From assembly GCA_964553035.1 (NCBI GenBank), contig CAZKJH010000023.1, positions 1 through 34,737 on the forward strand: 34,737 bases of DNA, read 5' to 3'. Positions within the stretch are counted from its first letter, which is position 1. Each line of letters begins with the position of its first letter. Positions 24,204-31,510 of the stretch are shown here, piece by piece. The notes under the pieces were generated by a model. The model saw nothing but the letters and a program-made list of their open reading frames with translations, was not told the DNA's origin and did no database searches. The DNA comes from JBBQIY01 sp964553035. GTDB taxonomy: Bacteria > Verrucomicrobiota > Kiritimatiellia > RFP12 > UBA3636. A program made the position numbers and the translations under genes.

Positions 24204-27200
24204 ATGAAACCGTTGAAATACATTTTGCTTGGAATTGCGGTTCTGGTAATGTTGGGGTTTGGAATTGTACGCTCCGAACCCATCGCCGAACGCCGGCTCT
24301 ACGCGGAGACCGCTCTGGTGCGTGCGGGTGAAACGGCGATCTGGGTGGTTTATCCGTCAGCGGCGACGGGGTATCGCGAGCTGGCAGAACGCATCGCCGG
24401 TGCAATCGAGACGCATGGCGGCGCACGTCCAGCCGTGCTGCCCGATACGGCCGTGACGGAAGCGGAGCATCCGGTATTACTGGAAGAGTTTCGCGGCCGG
24501 AACCTGATTCTGCTGGGACGCCTTGGCAATAACCGCGCGATCTGGGGAGTCTACAACCGCTTTCTCTGCGCAGTGGATGGCTATTATCCCGGCGGGGATG
24601 GCTACGTACTGCGTACCGCCGCCAACGTCTACCGTACGGGAGCCAACACGATCATTGCAGGCGGCTCGTCTGACACAGGTGCGGCGTGTGCAGTCGAACG
24701 GTTGATCGTGTGCATCGGCGATACACCGCTCGCTCCCGACGGCAGCCTTGTCCTGCCTTGGCTGCTCGATGTCCAACTGGGCGGCGAGTGCCAGCGCACC
24801 TTCGATGCGGACGAATTCCGGCAGATGGCGCGCGTTTTTCCAAGTGCTCCGGGGGAGGATCCGCATGAATCTCATCCTGTCAAACGCTTCACGGAAAATA
24901 TTCAGAGCTGGTACTGGTCAGGTCGAGAGAGCTATCTGGAATTGGGACTGCGGTTTTTAGACGATCTTCTGAAGGAGGACGATGCCATCGCGGAGCCTAG
25001 AGAACGTGGCATCACCGGCCATTATGCGGCGGAGTTTTTCATCCGGGCTTACAATATGCTCGACGACAGCGGCAAACTCGATCCCTCGCGAATCCGGCGG
25101 GTCGATCAGGCCATTTTAGATGGTTTCGACAACATCATTGGCCGCGACCCCAATGAATCATCGTATCGCGAGAGCTTGAAACTATCCGGCGGCGCTCCTG
25201 ATGAAATGCGGCCGGTCGAGACGATCCGCATGGAATCCCACAGCAATTCGATGTGGCTGGCGGACAAGGTCTATGCCGACTTTATTCTGGGGGCGATTCC
25301 CGAGACTGCGGAAACTGCGTCGGTGCATCAGGAGGCGCGCGTCCGGCAGGCATTGTATGTCAAGGCATTCGATGCACTCGTCAAGAGCCGCTGGCGCGAA
25401 GACGGCCACGACACGACACCGATGATGACTCTGTTTCGGTATGCCCTGGAAATGGAGCGCTACGGGCTTTTTTTCGACAGCGGCAATGCGAGGCGGCTCG
25501 TCGTGTACAAGTTAGCACGCACGGTCAATCCCTCCGCACTCGACATCGGGTTGCAACGCGACGCCACAAGCCGCTACGTCGACTACGGCATTTATGCCGG
25601 TGCTGTGGCGTTGTACGAACGCGACGGAGAACTCCGGCAGGTTCTCGACACGTTGCCGGGTGCCTCCTTTGGCTTCTACGGGCAACGCATCAACGGTGTG
25701 CATCGCTACCAGCCCGGCCCCGAACTGCTGCCAATGCCCCCGCGATCGCTGACGGGAGTCGGAGTTGTCCCGTTGCAGCCCGTACACTACCAGCGCATTC
25801 ATACGGACGTGCCGTACGAGCAGACCTTTAATTTTGGCACAGTCCGTTTTGGATTCAATGAGGAGGACTACCTGCTGCTTTGCGGCGGCGCGGATCTGCC
25901 GGGCAATAGTCTCGTCCGGATGGCCTCCGGAGGCGCTATCTGGCTTTCCCATACGACGGATAGATCGCCGTTCAACCAAAATGCGCTCTTGATCCGTTCT
26001 GCGTCCGCAACTCAGTTGACCCCTCCGCTGTTGCCGCCTGCGGCCCGTCTGGAAGCGTCCGCTTCGACGGCGGAGGCTGCTTATCTCAGTGCGACGTTGC
26101 CGGATGTTTCGGGAACGGACTGGAACCGGCAGATCGTCGCTCTGTCCGGGCACTTCTTACTCGTGCTGGATACGGTGACGGCCCGGATTCCCGACAAGTT
26201 CCGGATCTTGGCGAACTGGCGCCCTAACCACTATGTGCCTGGGCGGGATTCGAAATTGGAACCGAGCGACGGCGGCAACGGATTTCTGGAGGGATCGCGC
26301 TGGCGGGCCCGCAGCGAAACTCACGAGTACTTTCAGGTCTCGGACGGAGTGGGACTGGAACGGTATGCCGACGAAGACCTGGATCCGGTAACCCGCAAAT
26401 CGATCCCGGTTTTCCGCCAACGCATGACCGTTTCCTTGGACGTCGGCGATTCCGCGCGGGTGGTCAATCTGTTGTTCGTTCGCAAGCGCGATTCTACCGA
26501 AGAATGTGAAGTACGGCTTGTCGGCGGCGGTGGCGTGGTCGTGAAGGAACTTCAAAACGGGGAAGAACGGTACACGTATTTGGGGCCGCTTCCGGCCGCT
26601 CTGGGCGTCAGCGACGCACCGCTGGTTGTGCTGACTGCAGACCGCCTAACGGCGTTTGCTGCCGGAACGCTGAAAATATCTGGGTATCCGGAGATCCTCG
26701 GCGATCCGCCCGCAACCCGGGAACTCGAATGGACGAAACACGAGGCCGATACGCTTCCGCAGAGACTGTGGGATGCCGCTGTCGCGGAACAGATGCCGGA
26801 ATCGGCCGCCAAGGAGAAATCCTCGCAAATTCGTGTTGAGCCGCTGGTGCGCGAATGGGTCTACACCGGTGCACAACAACCGGGTCTCATCGCCGGTGCA
26901 ACCCTAGTTGCAAGCAACACCTGGGATTTGGGGCGCATGGCCGACCTGTGCAAGGTCAGTGTGTTGCTCAACCGCGAAGTCGGCTGGAAACGCCGGGCGC
27001 AGGGCCTGCAGGGCTCTGCGGACGGACGCTTTCCGTGGCCAGTCCAGATTAGTCCGGACGGTCAGGTGGGCTCCTTTGTGCCATTCCAGGGCGAGGTGGC
27101 GAACATCGGCGTCCCCGTGATGGGCGGCTATGGACGGATCACGCTGAAGGAAAACGAATATCAGGTTTTGTGCGGCATCCCGCAAAAGGCCCGCTTCGTC

Positions 27201-28406
27201 AGGGTGACGGCTGACGTACCGCTTCAGGCACAGCAGCTTCTCTTTTATGATGCCGCGAACCCCGACTCAGGGGAGCCGTTGCGGGTGCAGGTTGTTCCCT
27301 TGCGCGATCAGGACTGTCCGGATCTGCTTGTGACGCCGGACTTCTGGCCCGGATTCCGAGACGTGACACGGCTGACGCACGCGCTTCATGTGTTGACGCC
27401 GAAGGGCGAGGAACGCTGGCGTCAAGAAATGCCCTGGCGGATCTTTTTTACGCGCACGCTGGATTGGAACGGGACGGGACGCCAGTCGGTTTTCGTGGGA
27501 TCGCTCGACAATCAGGTGTACGTTTACGACGCCGATGGACAATTGACCGACACCCTGACGGTCGAAGGCAACGCACGTATTGGTTCTCCTCCCGGACACC
27601 ATGGAACCTACGGCTTCCCGCTGGCCTCGTGTATCGGTCTCTGGCAACCGGATCCCGCGGGGCGTCGCAAACTCGTGCTTCCTCGCTATCACTACATCAG
27701 TTTTCTGGATCGCGACGGGCGTGTTGAGGGGCATGCAAAGCCGACGCGTTGCCCGTATTGGATTAATGATGTACTCGAAACGGGGCTGGACTTCACCGGC
27801 GACGGCCTTGAAGACAGTGTGGCCATGTCCACGGCGGAAATCATTCTTCTCTCCCAGGACGTGGTGGACGGACAGTTTCCAACACGGGAATTACCTAACG
27901 GAAAAGCCGACGAAGGATTGCTCAGCGGAATGCCAACCCTTGCGTTTCAGCGGTTTGACCAAGAGAGCCCGTTGCTATTCGTCGCGCGCTGGTCTGTGGT
28001 GGCTCTGTACGATCTCAAGCGCGAGACCTGGCCGCTGGCCTGGACGCCGACGACTCCGGTGACTGCTGCGGTTGCGCTTCCCGACCAGCGGCAAATTCTT
28101 TGCGCCACACGGGATGGCTTCCTTTGGCGCATCCGGCTCAAGCCGGATGGCACTCCGGAAGGGGTGGATTCTTGGCCCGTAACACCGCTGTTCCAGAAGT
28201 TTGTACAGCTTGATCGCCAGGCCGGATCTGTCGCGGGCGCCGCGCGGGAGGGGCTGTTTCGAATTGAGTCGGACAACACCCTCGTCCGGCTTGCCGAAGG
28301 GAGCTTTCATGATGTTGCCGTGTATCCTTCGGCAGAGCAACCCGAACAACTGATCGCCAGCACCTCGGACGGGAGGGTGGAAGCGTACCGGATCGCGCCT
28401 CCCTGA
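24204..28406 (+). CDS. Giant secreted heparinase-II/III-like protein with C-terminal beta-propeller
   Basis: The 1400-residue protein starts with a signal peptide or signal anchor (about 1-24). Domains read in order: an alpha/beta domain (about 30-195; WVVYPSAATGYRELAERIAGAIETHGG, NTIIAGGSSDTGAACAVERL); an (alpha/alpha) toroid (about 205-480); a large beta-sandwich (about 500-830) with GAIWLSHTTDRSPFNQNALLIRS and ALSGHFLLVLDTVTA, like heparinase II/III C-terminal domains; a discoidin-like module (about 870-1010); and a propeller with PQQ/FG-GAP-like strands (about 1015-1400; QSVFVGSLDNQVYVYDADGQ, LDFTGDGLED, ILCATRDGFLWRI). The first three fit a polysaccharide lyase, though I could not fix a catalytic Tyr/His. 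The propeller probably binds substrate or partners. It lies between the GH39-like and AraC genes in one operon. Confidence 0.6.
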   Translation: MKPLKYILLGIAVLVMLGFGIVRSEPIAERRLYAETALVRAGETAIWVVYPSAATGYRELAERIAGAIETHGGARPAVLPDTAVTEAEHPVLLEEFRGRNLILLGRLGNNRAIWGVYNRFLCAVDGYYPGGDGYVLRTAANVYRTGANTIIAGGSSDTGAACAVERLIVCIGDTPLAPDGSLVLPWLLDVQLGGECQRTFDADEFRQMARVFPSAPGEDPHESHPVKRFTENIQSWYWSGRESYLELGLRFLDDLLKEDDAIAEPRERGITGHYAAEFFIRAYNMLDDSGKLDPSRIRRVDQAILDGFDNIIGRDPNESSYRESLKLSGGAPDEMRPVETIRMESHSNSMWLADKVYADFILGAIPETAETASVHQEARVRQALYVKAFDALVKSRWREDGHDTTPMMTLFRYALEMERYGLFFDSGNARRLVVYKLARTVNPSALDIGLQRDATSRYVDYGIYAGAVALYERDGELRQVLDTLPGASFGFYGQRINGVHRYQPGPELLPMPPRSLTGVGVVPLQPVHYQRIHTDVPYEQTFNFGTVRFGFNEEDYLLLCGGADLPGNSLVRMASGGAIWLSHTTDRSPFNQNALLIRSASATQLTPPLLPPAARLEASASTAEAAYLSATLPDVSGTDWNRQIVALSGHFLLVLDTVTARIPDKFRILANWRPNHYVPGRDSKLEPSDGGNGFLEGSRWRARSETHEYFQVSDGVGLERYADEDLDPVTRKSIPVFRQRMTVSLDVGDSARVVNLLFVRKRDSTEECEVRLVGGGGVVVKELQNGEERYTYLGPLPAALGVSDAPLVVLTADRLTAFAAGTLKISGYPEILGDPPATRELEWTKHEADTLPQRLWDAAVAEQMPESAAKEKSSQIRVEPLVREWVYTGAQQPGLIAGATLVASNTWDLGRMADLCKVSVLLNREVGWKRRAQGLQGSADGRFPWPVQISPDGQVGSFVPFQGEVANIGVPVMGGYGRITLKENEYQVLCGIPQKARFVRVTADVPLQAQQLLFYDAANPDSGEPLRVQVVPLRDQDCPDLLVTPDFWPGFRDVTRLTHALHVLTPKGEERWRQEMPWRIFFTRTLDWNGTGRQSVFVGSLDNQVYVYDADGQLTDTLTVEGNARIGSPPGHHGTYGFPLASCIGLWQPDPAGRRKLVLPRYHYISFLDRDGRVEGHAKPTRCPYWINDVLETGLDFTGDGLEDSVAMSTAEIILLSQDVVDGQFPTRELPNGKADEGLLSGMPTLAFQRFDQESPLLFVARWSVVALYDLKRETWPLAWTPTTPVTAAVALPDQRQILCATRDGFLWRIRLKPDGTPEGVDSWPVTPLFQKFVQLDRQAGSVAGAAREGLFRIESDNTLVRLAEGSFHDVAVYPSAEQPEQLIASTSDGRVEAYRIAPP

Positions 28407-28419
28407 AACAGTCTCCAAA

Positions 28420-29379
28420 ATGATTGACCCATTAGTCTCCACCTCTACGATGTTGTTGCCGGAAATTTTGCAGGCCCTTCTGGGGTCGGCGCATTTTGAT
28501 CTGGTTTCGCACGCGCGTTTCTATCCCGAACCGTTTCTGACCCATAGCCATGGGCACGAGCATTTGTACCAGTTGAGCTACCTGGTTGCTGGTGCTTGCA
28601 GCATCCAAGTAGAGGAACGCTCCTTTCTCATGCGTCCAGGGGACTTGCTGTTCGTGCCTCCCGGACAGCTTCATGGGCCTGCTTGGAACCTTCTTAACGA
28701 CCGTTCCGAGGTGTTGCACGTAAAATTCGAGATCGACCGTTCTCTCTGCTGGTCTTGGCCCACCGTTTTCCCGGTCGATTCGCGTCTCGAATATCAAACC
28801 GTATTCGAGTCCCTCGTCGCGGAAGCGACCATGCATCGCCCGCTGCGGGACGAGATGTTGCGGACCCACCTGGTCCATCTCGTTCTGATCCTCGCTCGCA
28901 GCCTCAGTAACCGTCGCGACACAGGATCCGCCCGCCCAGAACGATTTTCTATTCGCAATGAACTCAAGGTGCGCGCCGCCATGGAGTGGATCCGAGAGCA
29001 CTATGCCGAACCCCTCCGTCTCCATGATCTCGCACGGACGGTCGGCATGAGTGCCAGCGCCTTGAGCCACTCGTTCCGCGCGATGACTGGCGAAGCACCC
29101 ATGCGCTATCTTGCACACTATCGCCTTTCGCGCGCATTGTTCCTGATGGAACGGACTGACGAGAAACTCGAAGCGATCGCCGATAAGGTCGGATTTTACT
29201 CAGCCGCCTACCTGTCCCGACAATTCGTTCTACGCTTTGGGTTGCCGCCCCGTCAGTACATCATTGCTACATCCGCTATTCCGCCGCACGCGAACAGCCC
29301 GACGGAAGTTGGCGCAACGCCACTGAGATCATCGCCCGCGACGGCAAGACCGCGGGCGTCTATTCGAAAAATTATGTAA
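28420..29379 (+). CDS. AraC-family regulator with a foreign C-terminus
   Basis: The N-terminal domain (about 30-105) is an AraC-type cupin with THSHGHEHLYQLSYLVAG and MRPGDLLFVPPGQLHGP; its histidines (42, 44, 46, 48, 85) could contact a sugar ligand. Residues about 183-280 hold both helix-turn-helix motifs (LHDLARTVGMSASALSHSFRAMTG; LEAIADKVGFYSAAYLSRQFVLRFGLPPRQY). From residue 281 to the end at 319 the protein is not AraC-like: the DNA from 29259 on is a copy of part of the nitrilase gene at 31784, read in another frame. The DNA-binding domain is complete before the junction, so the protein may still work. It begins 13 nt after the 1400-residue gene and is the likely regulator of the surrounding operons. 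Confidence 0.9.
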   Translation: MIDPLVSTSTMLLPEILQALLGSAHFDLVSHARFYPEPFLTHSHGHEHLYQLSYLVAGACSIQVEERSFLMRPGDLLFVPPGQLHGPAWNLLNDRSEVLHVKFEIDRSLCWSWPTVFPVDSRLEYQTVFESLVAEATMHRPLRDEMLRTHLVHLVLILARSLSNRRDTGSARPERFSIRNELKVRAAMEWIREHYAEPLRLHDLARTVGMSASALSHSFRAMTGEAPMRYLAHYRLSRALFLMERTDEKLEAIADKVGFYSAAYLSRQFVLRFGLPPRQYIIATSAIPPHANSPTEVGATPLRSSPATARPRASIRKIM

Positions 29380-29402
29380 ACCAGAGCGAATACGCGGCAG
29401 GC
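29259..29402. repeat. 144-bp copy of an internal nitrilase gene segment
   Basis: Bases 29259-29402 align without gaps to 31784-31927, with about 12 mismatches by eye (about 92% identity). In the nitrilase frame this copy would still read ...GSWRNATEIIARDGKTAGVY.KNYV..., including the catalytic-Lys region, and then stops at TGA after the homology ends. In the AraC frame it supplies the last 39 codons. Its sharp ends point to recombination. Confidence 0.9.
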
Positions 29403-29450
29403 TGAGTTCCTGATGAAAAACTACACAGAAAATCAGAAAGTATCCTGTTT

Positions 29451-29525
29451 TGCGAGAAAGTGCGAGAAAGTGCAGTTTTTTTGCAGGAATCTGCATGGCG
29501 TCGCAGGCTCTTCCTCGGTTATACT
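29451..29525 (+). promoter_or_regulatory. Helically phased TGC array and -10 box before the beta-helix gene
   Basis: TGC motifs begin at 29451, 29461, 29471, 29482 and 29492, spaced by 10, 10, 11 and 10 bp (units TGCGAGAAAG twice, TGCAGTTTTTT, TGCAGGAATC, TGCATGGCG). A -10 box TATACT starts at 29520, 28 bp after the last unit. The same module precedes the nitrilase gene. One face of the helix would carry all motifs, which suits an activator such as an AraC protein, or phased DNA bending. Confidence 0.6.
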
Positions 29526-29572
29526 GGGCGAAAGCAACGAACCGTTGTATGCCGTAACGCAAAGGAGGATTC

Positions 29573-31207
29573 ATGAAAATATATGTACAGATTCTTTGTG
29601 CCGCTCTGGTGGGTGTCGGCGCTAACACGAGTTTGGGTCAGGCCGTGACTCGCTACGTCGTCAAGGATAATGCTGGGCAGGAGTCGCCCTATGACACCTG
29701 GGACAACGCCGCGCCGGACATCCAGACAGCCGTCGATGCTGCAAACGCTGCGAACGGCGACGAAGTCATCGTCAACCCAGGTGTGTACGATACGGGCGGA
29801 CGCCCTTACCCCGGGATGGCTCTGACGAACCGGGTCGTGATCGACAAGGTCATCACGGTTCGTAGCCTTAGCGATAACTCAGCCGACACGGTCATCCGGG
29901 GTGTCTGGGATGTTATGACCAACGGTCCTGCCGCTGTTCGATGCGTTTATCTGGCGAGCAAAGCGAAGCTGATCGGTTTCACCATCACCAACGGCGCGAC
30001 GCTCAGGACGGGTACGCAGAACGACGTGGCTGGCGGGGGGGTGTTTGCAGCCGCGAACGACGCCATCGTCTCGAACTGCGTAATCGCGGGGAACGCGGCG
30101 CATGGGTATGATTATGGAAGCGCGGGCGGCGGTGCCTACTACGGAACGTTCCACAATTGCACATTCACCGGAAATCTGGCACTTCCCGCTGGCAAGGGAG
30201 AAGTCGTCGGCCGACGCTCCCGTGGCGGTGCTGCTTCTGCGTCTATTTTGTGGGGCTGCCGTGTGCATGCAAACAGGGCAGATGGTGGCGGCGGCCTGTA
30301 TGGCAGTGCGGCGCGGATGTACGGTGGCGTACTTTCGAATAATACCGCGACGGGAGGGACTGGTGGCGGTGCCAATGGTGCCACCTTGCACGGGGTCTTG
30401 ATCGTCGACAACTGGGCCAGCGCCGGCGGCGGTGCCCAAGGTGGCGTCTTGTCCAACTGCTGGGTCGTCGGGAACGCGGCGACCAATGGTAATGGTGGGG
30501 GAGTCCTAGCGTCCACGGTGTACAACAGCGTTATCAGCAACAACACCGCCAGCTCCACCGGAGGTGGGGCTCGCGAGGCTACGATCTACGATAGCTTGAT
30601 TGTAGCGAATTATTCGGGATCCGGAGGAGGTGGAACTTGTGTTGGTACCTATCGCCGCTGCGTTCTGGCCTATAACAGTTCGGTCGGCGCCGGAGGCGCT
30701 TATTTGGGTAATTACGACAATTGCCTCATCTACGGGAACTACGGAGGTTGGATGGGAGGCGGCGGAGCGGGCGGAAGCTATGATCAGTGCACGGTGGTTG
30801 GCAATTACGCACTCTCGCGGGGTGGCGGCTTGTCTGAGTCCGTGCGCGTCGTCAACTGTGTGGTGTATGCGAATTATGCACCGACGGATGGTCCGAATCT
30901 ATATTTGATTGCAGCCAATGTCATCAGCAACTCCTGTACGTTTCCCGCTGTGTCCGGCTGGGATGCCTCGAACCTAGTGATCGATCCCAAACTCGTGAAT
31001 CTCGGTAGCGGGTACGGTACTAACCATGTCGCTGGCGACTACCGGCTTTCTGGAACTTCGCCTTGTTTGAACGCAGGTGCCAACACGCCCGAGATGGTGG
31101 GCGCGACGGACCTTATTGGCAATCCACGCCTCGACAAGCTCACCGGCACGGTGGACATGGGCTGCTACGAATATGTCTACCGCGGTACGGTATTGCTGGT
31201 GCGGTGA
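29573..31207 (+). CDS. Secreted right-handed beta-helix protein, choice-of-anchor-Q type
   Basis: The 544-residue protein has a signal peptide (about 1-23, ending near SLGQA). RYVVKDNAGQESPYDTWDNA and PDIQTAVDAANAANG open a glycine-rich right-handed beta-helix (about 95-460) made of coils such as NCVIAGNAA, GGGAYYGTFHNCTFTGN and GGGVLASTVYNSVISNN. The C-terminal region (DPKLVNLGSGYGTNHVAGDYRLSGTSPCLNAG...DLIGNPR...GTVDMGCYEY) matches the end of the 922-residue protein at 10516, and both terminate within 10 residues of it (YRGTVLLVR here). AAAGGAGG before ATG 29573 is a strong ribosome binding site. It has its own regulated promoter. A surface adhesin, glycan-binding or lyase role is possible; no active site was recognised. 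Confidence 0.82.
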   Translation: MKIYVQILCAALVGVGANTSLGQAVTRYVVKDNAGQESPYDTWDNAAPDIQTAVDAANAANGDEVIVNPGVYDTGGRPYPGMALTNRVVIDKVITVRSLSDNSADTVIRGVWDVMTNGPAAVRCVYLASKAKLIGFTITNGATLRTGTQNDVAGGGVFAAANDAIVSNCVIAGNAAHGYDYGSAGGGAYYGTFHNCTFTGNLALPAGKGEVVGRRSRGGAASASILWGCRVHANRADGGGGLYGSAARMYGGVLSNNTATGGTGGGANGATLHGVLIVDNWASAGGGAQGGVLSNCWVVGNAATNGNGGGVLASTVYNSVISNNTASSTGGGAREATIYDSLIVANYSGSGGGGTCVGTYRRCVLAYNSSVGAGGAYLGNYDNCLIYGNYGGWMGGGGAGGSYDQCTVVGNYALSRGGGLSESVRVVNCVVYANYAPTDGPNLYLIAANVISNSCTFPAVSGWDASNLVIDPKLVNLGSGYGTNHVAGDYRLSGTSPCLNAGANTPEMVGATDLIGNPRLDKLTGTVDMGCYEYVYRGTVLLVR

Positions 31208-31257
31208 TCACACGGTCTAGTTGCGCTTGCGCGAGGCCGGAAAACAAGGTGTTGTTT

Positions 31258-31308
31258 CCTCCCTCGCCCTTTGGGAGAGGGTTGGGGTGAGGGATGTGGG
31301 TTACCCAC
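31258..31308. repeat. Dispersed 'CCCTCGCCC...GGGTGAGGG' intergenic repeat and a palindrome
   Basis: The stretch at 31258-31294 is the widespread intergenic repeat that pairs CCCTC-type and GAGGG-type arms around CTTTGGGAGAGGG; read on the minus strand it gives the familiar PHPNPLPKGEG shadow peptide. A 13-bp inverted repeat, GTGGGT-T-ACCCAC, follows at 31296-31308. It may help end transcription of the beta-helix gene, though no T-run is present. Confidence 0.6.
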
Positions 31309-31312
31309 CTGA

Positions 31313-31350
31313 TGGAATTACGCCGCGGTTGGCGTCGGATGGGCCAGCGA
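31313..31350 (+). pseudogene. Relic of a GH39-like gene (nucleophile region)
   Basis: Bases 31313-31350 match 23634-23671 of the GH39-like gene at 31 of 38 positions without gaps. In frame they read WNYAAVGVGWAS, against WNYSGVGVGWAS just after the nucleophile Glu278 in the intact gene. Most differences are at third codon positions. The preceding codon is TGA and similarity fades after GATCAC, so only a scrap of a paralogue remains, wedged between the dispersed repeat and the nitrilase promoter. Confidence 0.65.
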
Positions 31351-31385
31351 TCACGTCGACTCGATGCAGAGAAGGAACCCAAGCT

Positions 31386-31450
31386 TGCAGGAAAGTGTAG
31401 CTTTCTTGCTGGAATCTGCATTGCCTTACTGGCCGTTGCGTGTGTAAACT
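31386..31450 (+). promoter_or_regulatory. Helically phased TGC array and -10 box before the nitrilase gene
   Basis: TGC-like motifs start at 31386, 31396 (TGTA), 31407 (TGCT) and 31417 (TGCA), spaced 10, 11 and 10 bp, the same as the last four at 29461-29492. TAAACT starts at 31445, again 28 bp after the last motif. About 28 of 34 bases of the GAAAGTG...GGAATCTGCAT core match the other copy, while the 23 bp between core and -10 box do not, which argues that the spacing is functional. Confidence 0.6.
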
Positions 31451-31510
31451 ATCTGCACAGCACACGTCGTTTATTTTGAACCCTGTTTTTTTGATAGAAA
31501 GGAATTCCTC

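Noticed and set aside
30139..30558. Minus-strand frame rich in Pro and Thr opposite the second beta-helix gene
   Set aside because: Antisense of Gly-rich repeats gives Pro/Ala/Thr-rich shadow frames. The plus-strand protein has a signal peptide and clear beta-helix coils.
31140..31421. Minus-strand 93-codon frame starting MQIPARKLHF and containing HPNPLPKGEG
   Set aside because: The peptide is the usual shadow of a dispersed intergenic repeat plus the shared promoter element. The similar start MQIPAKKLHF on the minus strand near 29500 comes from the other promoter copy, not from protein homology.
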